64,000 nucleotides of DNA, taken from the NCBI GenBank assembly GCA_035539135.1, contig DATLJD010000014.1, positions 648,439 through 712,438 on the forward strand. The letters run 5' to 3'. A program made the translations under genes and the position numbers. The notes beneath the pieces were generated by a model. The model was given only the letters and a program-made list of their open reading frames with translations. It did no database searches and was not told the DNA's origin. This DNA is from JABFWF01 sp035539135. Lineage in GTDB: Bacteria; Pseudomonadota; Gammaproteobacteria; Xanthomonadales; Xanthomonadaceae. This document shows, piece by piece, positions 35,364 to 43,400 of the stretch. Position 1 is the stretch's first letter, and every line of letters starts with the position of its first letter.

Positions 35364-35696
35364 CGCGGATTCCTCGGGGCTGCGCGTGGCCACCAGACTA
35401 GCGCGATCCAACCCCGCCGCAGGCGTGTGGGTGTCAGGCGCAGAGGTGCCCTCTCAAGGCGCGCGTACCGCCTCGCGCCGCGTCAAGAAGACGCGGACAC
35501 CCCGCAGCAGGCGGCCGCGGCGGGCACCGGCGCGCACGTGGTGGCGCCGCCGGTGTCGCAGGCGGCGCGGGTGTCCTGCGCGTGGGGGGGAACGGGGTCA
35601 GGTTCACTTCCGACGCGCGTACGACCCGAACCCCGACCGCCCCCGCGCCAGCCTCGCCGATTTCGATGGGGGCAAGGCGCCGTCGATGCTGGCGCC
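35364..35696 (+). other. 333-bp region upstream of the RAYT gene
   Basis: No gene is supported here. On the right is a repeat copy (35591-35609) flanking the RAYT, and SD-like G runs. On the minus strand at about 35483-35590 a short cysteine-rich frame occurs, but it has no start or ribosome binding site. The sequence is otherwise GC-rich and featureless. Confidence 0.5.
35591..35609 (+). repeat. Left flanking REP half-site of the RAYT
   Basis: AACGGGGTCAGGTTCACTT here is the inverted counterpart of AAGTGAACCTGACC-CGGTT at 36376-36394 downstream. The core GTCAGGTTCACTT is perfect. It marks the left boundary of the RAYT unit. Confidence 0.75.
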
Positions 35697-36377
35697 ATGG
35701 CCCGCCAACCGCGACTCGACCTGTCCGACATCCCGCAGCACGTCGTGCAGCGCGGCAACAACCGCCTGCCCTGCTTCCTGGACGACGAGGACCGCGCCCG
35801 CTACCGCCAGCTTCTGCGCGAAGCCCTGCTGGCCAGCGACTGCCGGCTACACGCCTACGTGTTGATGGACAACCACGTGCACCTGCTGGTCACGCCGCCG
35901 CGGGCCGGCGCCATCGGCCAGCTGATGCAGCGCCTGGGCCGCCAGGACGTGGGCCAGTTGAACGCCCGCCACGGCCGCACCGGCACACTGTGGGAAGGCC
36001 GCTACAAGGCATGCCCGGTCGACACCACCGACGACCTGCTGCGCTGCGCCCGCTACATCGACCTCAACCCGGTCCGCGCCCGCATGACCGACGACCCCAC
36101 CGCGTTCGCCTGGTCCAGCTGCGCCGGCCTGTGCGGCCTGCGCGATGACGCCCTGCTCACTCCGCACCCCGTCCAACACGCGCTCGGCACCGAGGGCTAC
36201 CGCGCCCTGCTTGCCGAAGCGATCAACGACGAGTATCTGGCCGCAATCCGCCGCTACCTGCAACAGCAACGCGCCTATGGCCGCGACGACTTCCGCGCGA
36301 TGGTCGAAGCCAAGACCCAACGGTTCGCCGGGGTGAGGCCGGCGCATCGGCCGGTCAAGTCATGGCCAACGAAATAA
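35697..36377 (+). CDS. REP-associated tyrosine transposase (RAYT)
   Basis: A 226-residue Y1/HUH transposase of the RAYT class: ARQPRLDLSDIPQHVVQRGNN, then YVLMDNHVHLLVTPPRAGAI carrying the H-V-H metal site, GTLWEGRYKACPVD, and CARYIDLNPVRARMTDDPTAFAWSS. The catalytic tyrosine is probably in LLRCARYIDLNP, as in other RAYTs. These single-copy domesticated enzymes copy or move short REP hairpins. Both sides carry copies of the same short repeat in opposite orientation, and the stop codon lies inside one of them. It forms the left edge of an AT-richer islet. Confidence 0.92.
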   Translation: MARQPRLDLSDIPQHVVQRGNNRLPCFLDDEDRARYRQLLREALLASDCRLHAYVLMDNHVHLLVTPPRAGAIGQLMQRLGRQDVGQLNARHGRTGTLWEGRYKACPVDTTDDLLRCARYIDLNPVRARMTDDPTAFAWSSCAGLCGLRDDALLTPHPVQHALGTEGYRALLAEAINDEYLAAIRRYLQQQRAYGRDDFRAMVEAKTQRFAGVRPAHRPVKSWPTK

Positions 36378-36441
36378 GTGAACCTGACCCGGTTTTCGGT
36401 CAAGTCATCGCTACGGAATAAGTGAACCTGACCGCGTTTTT
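36353..36441 (+). repeat. Two tandem ~45-bp REP-like units after the RAYT
   Basis: Unit 1 (36353-36397) and unit 2 (36398-36441) both begin GGTCAAGTCAT and both contain AAATAAGTGAACCTGACC or the near copy GAATAAGTGAACCTGACC, ending in G/T runs. Unit 1 supplies the last residues and the TAA stop of the transposase. Unit 2 is probably a duplication created by RAYT activity. Confidence 0.8.
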
Positions 36442-36552
36442 ACGGCTTCTTTTTTGGTGCGGCCACGGTGGTAGGGGCAGCTTGAGTCGGGCCTAGCAAG
36501 GCACAATACTGCGATTGATGCCGCAGTGGGCGGTTAGTCTAGAGGGGGATTC

Positions 36553-37341
36553 ATGGAGCGCTGCTTCGTAATACAGCCATTCGATGGAGGCGCATTTGAT
36601 GCCCGCTTCGACGACGTGCTTGCCCCTGCAGTGAAGAAGGCAGGCCTTGAGCCTTACCGCGTTGATCGCGACCCCAAGGCTAGCATCCCCATCCAAGAAA
36701 TTGAAACCCAAATTCGGAACTCTAGAATTTGCCTCGCAGATATCTCACTGGACAATCCGAATATCTGGTTTGAACTCGGCTTTGCGATAGCAGCAGAAAA
36801 GGACGTTGTCCTGATTTGCTCAGATCACCGCCAAACAAAGTTCCCTTTCGATGTTCAGCACAGGAATATCATTAGCTACAAGACCACTTCGCCTCGGGAT
36901 TTCGAGGAGTTGGCCGGAAAGATCACTACACGCCTGACTGCTCTGCTAGAGAAAGAACAGACTCTTTCCGCAGCGGCCCAAGCCTCCAAGTTGCAAAAGA
37001 TTCAGGGCCTAGAACAGCATGAGGTTGTTGCGCTCGCCGCGCTTGGGGAGAACATCTATTCGCTTACGGATGCTGCGTCTGACCAGAACATTCGGCAAGA
37101 CATGGAACGATCAGGCTTCACGAATTTGGCAACAACAATCGCCCTAAAGGCTCTAGCGGACCGCGGCTTCATCTCTCAGGTAAAACTAGAAAATGAGGAC
37201 GGTTGGTCCTATGCCGCCTACAAGTTCACAACGGATGGCTGGAACTGGATACTCGCCAACAGGAGCCAGTTCGTACTGAAGAAGCCGCGGCCATCGGCGC
37301 GGCCTACCAGCAGTTTTACTGACGACGACATTCCGTTCTAG
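36553..37341 (+). CDS. Deoxyribosyltransferase/TIR-like effector with winged helix and SSB-like C-terminal tip
   Basis: A 262-residue protein, AT-richer than the core genome. Residues 1-130 form a flavodoxin-like NDT/TIR-type domain: CFVIQPFDGGAFDARFDDVL, ISLDNPNIWFELGFAIAAEK with the candidate catalytic Glu74, then VVLICSDHRQTKFPFD. Related domains hydrolyse or transfer N-glycosidic bonds in nucleosides or NAD and serve as effectors in several anti-phage systems. Residues about 150-240 look like a winged helix (TIALKALADRGFISQVKLEN). The last six residues are DDDIPF, identical to the C-terminal tip of E. coli SSB. AGAGGGGG sits 5 nt before the ATG. It is convergent with the RT operon. Confidence 0.75.
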   Translation: MERCFVIQPFDGGAFDARFDDVLAPAVKKAGLEPYRVDRDPKASIPIQEIETQIRNSRICLADISLDNPNIWFELGFAIAAEKDVVLICSDHRQTKFPFDVQHRNIISYKTTSPRDFEELAGKITTRLTALLEKEQTLSAAAQASKLQKIQGLEQHEVVALAALGENIYSLTDAASDQNIRQDMERSGFTNLATTIALKALADRGFISQVKLENEDGWSYAAYKFTTDGWNWILANRSQFVLKKPRPSARPTSSFTDDDIPF

Positions 37342-37477
37342 GCTTCGTTGGACATGGCGCTCCCGCATGGATTTGGGAGGTTCGCGCAGCGCCTTCGGCC
37401 AATGGCAACGCCAGCGCAATTGGAGGAAGAAGCGAAGCGTCTATTTGAGGGGGTGTGCTGCGGCAGCCGCACGAAAT

Positions 37478-37505
37478 GGGCCCGGATTCACTTACATCCG
37501 GGCCC
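37478..37505. repeat. Perfect 10-bp inverted repeat between the convergent islet genes
   Basis: GGGCCCGGAT (37478-37487) and ATCCGGGCCC (37496-37505) with an 8-nt loop. It lies 136 bp past the effector stop and 108 bp past the RT stop. It could be a bidirectional terminator, or the stem of an RT-associated RNA; no T-run follows on either strand. The rest of 37342-37613 holds no gene. Confidence 0.65.
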
Positions 37506-37613
37506 ACAGAAACCCCACTGCCGGGAGCGCGCATTGCCGCTATCGGTGGCGCCAGGTTGCCGCCAGCCACGCTGGCCGCATGGCAGGCTAACTGCGGCTC
37601 ACCCTGACAACAC

Positions 37614-39362
37614 TCACCCTCCGATTGGCGAAGATTCGTCCAATCGCTCCACAGCGTCCAAAATTACATCATCAGCTTCGTCAAACGCTTTACTCAAAAG
37701 TTCAGAGTGGTTCTTGTCACCCCGCCCGACTAGGCTGGAAAACTCACGAATAAATGGGTCGAGAGAATTCATCATTTCAACCTCAATTGAGCCACGAGAG
37801 AGCTTGAGAAGAGGACCACTCTGCGAAGAACTCTCCCCCAACTCACCGGGCTCACCGCGCAAGCCGTTGAAACCAAGAATGGCTATCCCTTGCATTTCCT
37901 TCTCGCCGATACTGTCTAGCTTCCAATGCACAGTAGTACGTTCGGCACTAATTGGTTGCGCGGCCGACTGAACTGCGTTAGCGCCCATTGAAAGTACTCT
38001 GGATACATCCGCAGTCGATGTAGCCAACATCACCTCCGCGTGGAGTCGGAGATCTGGAGACTTGCTGGCTTCCCCACCAAACACGCCCAACGTAAGGCGG
38101 TCCGCAAGGTACACAAGCCGACCGGCTCGGAATCGTGCCTTCGGAATTTGCCGCTTCTGGTGAAACCCGCTCCCCGATCGAACTAAATCGAGCAGCGGCG
38201 GTAGCTCTGCGCTGAACTTCGCCGTTAGAGCTTTTGCCGAAGACACAAGTGAATGAACGTCAACACCCCTCGCGCGAACTCGGTACCACGCCCTCTTAGC
38301 GAGAGACGCAACAGTCTCCACAAAAGGAGCTTCGGTGGCGGCTATCTCATAGTCCGGCACTGGGATCCGCATTCCCTCATCTAAGAAAGCGGCCTTTAGT
38401 TCATTGGAGCGGTTTGGCTGCACCAATAGGAATAGCTTTAGATCTCCAATTAAACGCTTCCATGACAAATCATCCGCGTCGTCTTCGAAGTCGTTAGCGC
38501 CAGCCATCCAATCCTGAGCAGGCACAGTCAAGATTTTGCCGGAGTCTTCGCCGTGCAGTTTCAACTCAAGCGCGGCCAACCTGCCCATCAAGGCGCGTTC
38601 GGCCTCCAATACCAATGTCTCTCGGCCGACGAATGTAATGTCGTCAACATATCTAAAATACTTCACTCCTGACAACGTCCCGGCCCAATCGTCTATATCC
38701 CGCATCACCAAATTGGCGATCACGTTACTAAACATTGGGCCTGTCAAGAGCCCTCGGCTGGCATTTCCGGCCGCGGCAGCATGATCCGCTAGCAGCCTAT
38801 TACCCAGGTTTTGAAAACAGGAAGAAAGGGGCTTAGAAAATTTGGACCAAGCATCCGAGGCATCGGAAGCGCGAATGGAGGGATAGAACTTTTTGATATC
38901 GACGTAACGAACAATCGCGGACCTATCAGCCGACCGACATGCCTCCGCGATCGCACGATGGCGATTGCGAAGTCCGACGGCGTAATTCACGAAGGACCCA
39001 GACCTATCCCATGGCTGCGCTAGTTCATAGGTAAAGACAGATTGTGGGTTACGAAAAATACCATGCCGTGAGCACTCCATGAGCAGCGCGGTTTCTGCCA
39101 AAACCTCCACCGGCCCAGGAATAGAGATCTCCCGCGATATGAAATCCCCTGAAGGCGTCTCACCCTTAAAGTGGTGAGACCAAAAGTAGGCAGGAGCCGA
39201 CCGACGAGCAACGAGATCAACGGCAACCTTTGCTGCCCACTCGTCAGATTGCGCGGAGACACTATTTAAAAGATATCTTGCACCCAAGTATCCAATTACA
39301 TCGCGCTTTCTGTACTGATTTACTGCACGGCTAGAAATGACCCCCGGACGTCGCGCCCTCAC
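37614..39362 (-). CDS. Reverse transcriptase of unknown-group/defence type
   Basis: A 582-residue protein. The RT palm is visible: Asp155 in VRYVDIKKFYPSI, the template-grip motif GLLTGPMFSNVIAN (about 204-217) and the active site YVDD (238-241) in YFRYVDDITF. The first 145 residues form an N-terminal extension (YLGARYLLNSVSAQSDEWAA, FWSHHFKGETPSGDFISREI), and about 340 residues after YVDD form a large alpha-helical C-terminal domain. No group II intron maturase or endonuclease domain is visible, and no msr/msd-like RNA is obvious. It begins at a GTG that overlaps the stop of the methyltransferase-like gene by 4 bp (39359-39362). Composition is AT-rich relative to flanks, indicating transfer. 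Confidence 0.88.
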   Translation of the reverse strand: MRARRPGVISSRAVNQYRKRDVIGYLGARYLLNSVSAQSDEWAAKVAVDLVARRSAPAYFWSHHFKGETPSGDFISREISIPGPVEVLAETALLMECSRHGIFRNPQSVFTYELAQPWDRSGSFVNYAVGLRNRHRAIAEACRSADRSAIVRYVDIKKFYPSIRASDASDAWSKFSKPLSSCFQNLGNRLLADHAAAAGNASRGLLTGPMFSNVIANLVMRDIDDWAGTLSGVKYFRYVDDITFVGRETLVLEAERALMGRLAALELKLHGEDSGKILTVPAQDWMAGANDFEDDADDLSWKRLIGDLKLFLLVQPNRSNELKAAFLDEGMRIPVPDYEIAATEAPFVETVASLAKRAWYRVRARGVDVHSLVSSAKALTAKFSAELPPLLDLVRSGSGFHQKRQIPKARFRAGRLVYLADRLTLGVFGGEASKSPDLRLHAEVMLATSTADVSRVLSMGANAVQSAAQPISAERTTVHWKLDSIGEKEMQGIAILGFNGLRGEPGELGESSSQSGPLLKLSRGSIEVEMMNSLDPFIREFSSLVGRGDKNHSELLSKAFDEADDVILDAVERLDESSPIGG

Positions 39363-40318
39363 TTCTGGGCACCCAAGTCAATTGGCACGACACACGCGCC
39401 AACTCTAGCGTTTCCGCCACGGAGAAGGGTTCTGAAGCGGGCGCGCGCAAGGTATCCGAATTTCTCACCGCCAAGCTTTTCGGAAATCCTCGCAAACCGG
39501 GCAATTTTTTCGCGAGCAAACTTAAGGAATGCATCCAGTACCCCGCCTCTCGCCGTCGCCGAATTGTGGTCAGGCTCGAGCCAAAGCGCCGCGGCATCAT
39601 CGGTCGCGAAGTATCTAAAAAGTTCCCCGAGCTGTGGATGCGCTTCCTTTCGCTTCCCTGGGAGCGAAAGGAAACCTGAAAAATTGGCAATAAGAAGAAG
39701 CTTCCGTGCGCAAGAATCCGAGGCAACAATCGTTCTGCGGACAAAATGGGTGTTGCTTGCAACATTCGTGGCATCCCATTCGATCCACTCGACTGACACA
39801 TTGATTGCTTGCTCTTCAAGAAACGGGCGTAAAGCCTCCAGCATCTCGACCCCCAATTCACGCGCGTGGGAGGAGATGTCCGCTGCGACAAGCTTTACAT
39901 CGAGCGGAATTCGCGGAAGGACGTCAGAGCGCCTCAGATCTGCGACTACTGAGAGTAAACCCAGAACACCTGCGCCTGCGCCACAAGGAGCATCTGCAAC
40001 ACACGTCGAGCCTCCCGATAATGGCAAGAGCAAGGTGTCTGATGTGTTTTCCAGCTCGTGGCGTGGGTCTAATAAAGCCAATTGGACTCTCGCCAGAGAA
40101 CCGTCCAATCGATTGACAAAGTGGGACTCAGTCTCCTCCCTGGACAGGCCACCTATGGGGCCACCATCAAAGCCCGCTAGCAGCCCTCTGATCCCTCTTG
40201 CATCAACGATCCCCAGATATACAGCAGCAATTTGTTCTGGAATATGTAGAACTTCTGTTGAGCGATCCCACAAATTTTCCGGAATTTGCTTAGGGTCTAA
40301 GAGTCGCGCCACAGCCAT
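39359..40318 (-). CDS. Class I methyltransferase-like protein, RT partner
   Basis: A 319-residue protein from ATG 40318 (a GTG at 40333 is an alternative; a G run lies directly before the ATG). It has a Rossmann-type core: motif I VADAPCGAGAGVLGLL (about residues 107-122), the acidic strand end LVAADIS, VEWIEWDATN, and LLLIANFSGFL. This resembles SAM-dependent methyltransferases, but no catalytic motif such as DPPY is evident, so it may be a pseudo-enzyme or nucleotide-binding protein. I do not recognise it as a partner of any described defence RT. It is translated together with the RT through a 4-bp overlap. Confidence 0.65.
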   Translation of the reverse strand: MAVARLLDPKQIPENLWDRSTEVLHIPEQIAAVYLGIVDARGIRGLLAGFDGGPIGGLSREETESHFVNRLDGSLARVQLALLDPRHELENTSDTLLLPLSGGSTCVADAPCGAGAGVLGLLSVVADLRRSDVLPRIPLDVKLVAADISSHARELGVEMLEALRPFLEEQAINVSVEWIEWDATNVASNTHFVRRTIVASDSCARKLLLIANFSGFLSLPGKRKEAHPQLGELFRYFATDDAAALWLEPDHNSATARGGVLDAFLKFAREKIARFARISEKLGGEKFGYLARARFRTLLRGGNARVGACVVPIDLGAQK

Positions 40319-40400
40319 CCCCCCTTGATCCACTGGTCACGCACGCGCTTTAGCTTCGCCATCTCGCTATTAGGTTCAATGTGGGAAGGTCAGGCCCTAA

Positions 40401-43400
40401 TCACATATTCCGCCGATACTCCCCACCCACCTCATACAACGCATGGCTGATCTGCCCCAGGCTGTGCGTCTTCACCGCCTCCATCAGGCTGGCGAACACG
40501 TTGCGGCGCTCGCGCGCGGCGGCCTGTAGCGGCTTGAGGCCCTCCCCGGCCTCGCCGTTGTGGGCCTGCTGGTAGGCCTGCACGTTGGCGATCTGCTGCG
40601 CCTTCTCCTCCGGGGTAGAACGGATCAACTCGATTTCGGTGGCCACGTCGCTGTGGCCGTCCTTGCCGAGGAAGGTGTTGACGCCCACCAGCGGCAGCGA
40701 GCCGTCGTGCTTCTTGTGCTCGTAGTAGAGGCTCTCTTCCTGGATCTTGCCGCGCTGGTACATGGTGTCCATCGCGCCGAGCACGCCGCCGCGCTCGCTG
40801 ATCGCCTCGAACTCCTTGTAGACGGCCTCCTCGACGATGTCGGTCAGCTTGTCCACGATGAAGCTGCCCTGCCAGGGGTTCTCGCAGAAGTTCAGCCCCA
40901 GCTCCTTGTTGATGATCATCTGGATGGCGACGGCGCGGCGCACGCTCTCTTCGGTGGGCGTGGTGATGGCCTCGTCGTAGGCGTTGGTGTGCAGCGAGTT
41001 GCAGTTGTCGAACAGGGCGTACAGGGCCTGCAGCGTGGTGCGGATGTCGTTGAACTGGATCTCCTGCGCGTGCAGGGAGCGGCCGCTGGTCTGGATGTGG
41101 TACTTCATCATCTGGCTGCGGCTGGAGGCCCCGTAGCGCTCGCGCATGGCGCGGGCCCAGATGCGGCGGGCGACGCGGCCGATGACGGTGTACTCCGGGT
41201 CCATGCCGTTGGAGAAGAAGAACGACAGGTTGGGCGCGAAGTCGTCGATCTTCATCCCGCGTGCGAGGTAGTACTCGACGATGGTGAAGCCGTTGCTCAG
41301 GGTGAAGGCGAGCTGGCTGATCGGGTTCGCGCCGGCCTCGGCGATGTGGTAGCCGGAGATGGACACCGAGTAGAAGTTGCGGACGTTGCGGTCCACGAAG
41401 TACTGCTGGATGTCGCCCATCATGCGCAGGGCGAACTCGGTGCTGAAGATGCAGGTGTTCTGCGCCTGGTCCTCCTTGAGGATGTCGGCCTGCACGGTGC
41501 CGCGCACGGTCTTCAGGGTCTCGGCCTTGATCTTCTCGTACACCTCCGGCTCCACCAGGCGGTCGCCGGTGACGCCGAGCAGGCCGAGGCCGAGGCCGTC
41601 GTTGCCCTCGGGCAGCAGGCCGGCGTACTCGGGGCGCTGGCGGCCTTCGTAGAGTTTGGCGATCTTGGCGGCGGCGGCGTCCCAGCGCTGCTGGTCGGCG
41701 CGCAGGTACTTCTCCACCTGCTGGTCGATGGCGGTGTTCATGAACATCGCCAGGATCATCGGCGCGGGGCCGTTGATGGTCATCGAGACCGAGGTGGTGG
41801 GCGCGCACAGGTCGAAGCCGGAGTACAGCTTCTTCATGTCGTCGAGCGTGGGGATGTTGACGCCGGAGTTGCCGATCTTGCCGTAGATGTCCGGGCGCTC
41901 GGCCGGGTCCTCGCCGTACAGGGTGACGCTGTCGAAGGCGGTGGAGAGGCGCGCGGCCGGCTGGCCGAGGCTGAGGTAGTGGAAGCGGCGGTTGGTGCGC
42001 TCGGGCGTGCCCTCGCCCGCGAACATGCGGATCGGGTCCTCGCCGGTGCGGCGGTACGGGTACACGCCGCCGGTGTACGGGTAGGCGCCGGGCAGGTTTT
42101 CCTTCTGCAGGAAGGTCAGCAGCTCGCCCCAGCTGCGGTAGGTGGGCGCGGCGATCTTGGGGATCTGCTGGTGGCTGAGCGACTCGCGGTAGTTCTCGAC
42201 GCGGATGGTCTTGTCGCGGACCTGGTACTCGTTGACTTCGTCGGTGATGGACTTGAGGCGCTGCGGCCAGTCGCGCAGGAGCTTGAGGGCCTCGGAGTCG
42301 AGGGACTGGATGGCGTCGTTGTAGCGTTGGCGGAGGGTGAGGAGGGTGCGGTCGGCTGCAAAAGCGCCCCGCTGCTCCCCCTCTCCCGCTTGCGGGAGAG
42401 GGTTGGGGTGAGGGTGAGTCGCCGGCGCGCCCTCATCCGCCCTTCGGGCACCTTCTCCCGCAAGCGGGAGAAGGGATTCAGCACCCTTTCCCGCAGGCGG
42501 GAGAAGGGATTCCGCCGCGTAGAGATCGAGGGCCTTCGGCAGCGCGGGGTCGCCGAGGTCCTGCAGGGACTGCCAGTAGCTCTGGGCGCGGTCGGCGATC
42601 TCGGCCTGGGTCTCGATGCGGGCGTTGATCGCCCGGCCCTGCTCGGCGATCTCGGCGAGGTAGCGCACGCGGCTGCCGGGGATCAGCACGGTGGCGCGCG
42701 GTTCCTTCAAGCTCGTGTCGAGCTCGGGCGTCCACTTGTCCGCCGGCAGCTGCAGCTTCTCGCGCAGGAGGCGGCACAGGTTGGCGAACATCCAGCTGAT
42801 GCCGGGGTCGTTGAACTGGGACGCGATCGTCGGGTAGACCGGCACGTCCTCGTCCTTGACGGCGAAGGCGACGCGGTTGCGCTTCCACTGCTTGCGCACG
42901 TCGCGCAGGGCGTCCTCGGCGCCGCGCTTGTCGAACTTGTTGAGCACGATCAGCTCGGCGTAGTCGAGCATGTCGATCTTCTCGAGCTGGCTCGGCGCAC
43001 CGAAGTCGCTGGTCATCACGTACATCGGGAAGTCGACGAGATCCACGATTTCCGAGTCGGACTGGCCGATGCCGGCGGTCTCGACGATCACCAGGTCGTA
43101 GCCCAGCGACTTGAGGAAGGCGATGCAGTCGCGCAGCACGGCATTCGTGGCGGCGTGCTGGCGGCGGGTCGCCATCGAGCGCATGAACACCCGGTCCGAA
43201 CGCAGCGAGTTCATGCGGATGCGGTCGCCGAGCAGGGCGCCGCCGGTGCGGCGGCGGGTCGGGTCGACCGAGATCACCGCGACGTGCATGTCCGGGAAGT
43301 GGGCGAGGAAGCGGTTGAGCAGCTCGTCGGTCACCGAGCTCTTGCCGGCGCCGCCGGTGCCGGTGATGCCGATGACCGGCGGCACGCCGGTGCGGGAGCC

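Noticed and set aside
35483..35761. Short cysteine-rich frame that could be a peptide precursor
   Set aside because: No ribosome binding site, its start overlaps the transposase gene, and no modification enzymes or transporter are encoded nearby.
37614..39362. Reverse transcriptase as a group II intron or retron
   Set aside because: No maturase or endonuclease domain follows the RT, and no intron domain V or msr/msd-like repeat structure is visible around it.
42375..42512. Repeat insertion making icmF a pseudogene
   Set aside because: The frame is open throughout and all catalytic and nucleotide-binding motifs are intact.
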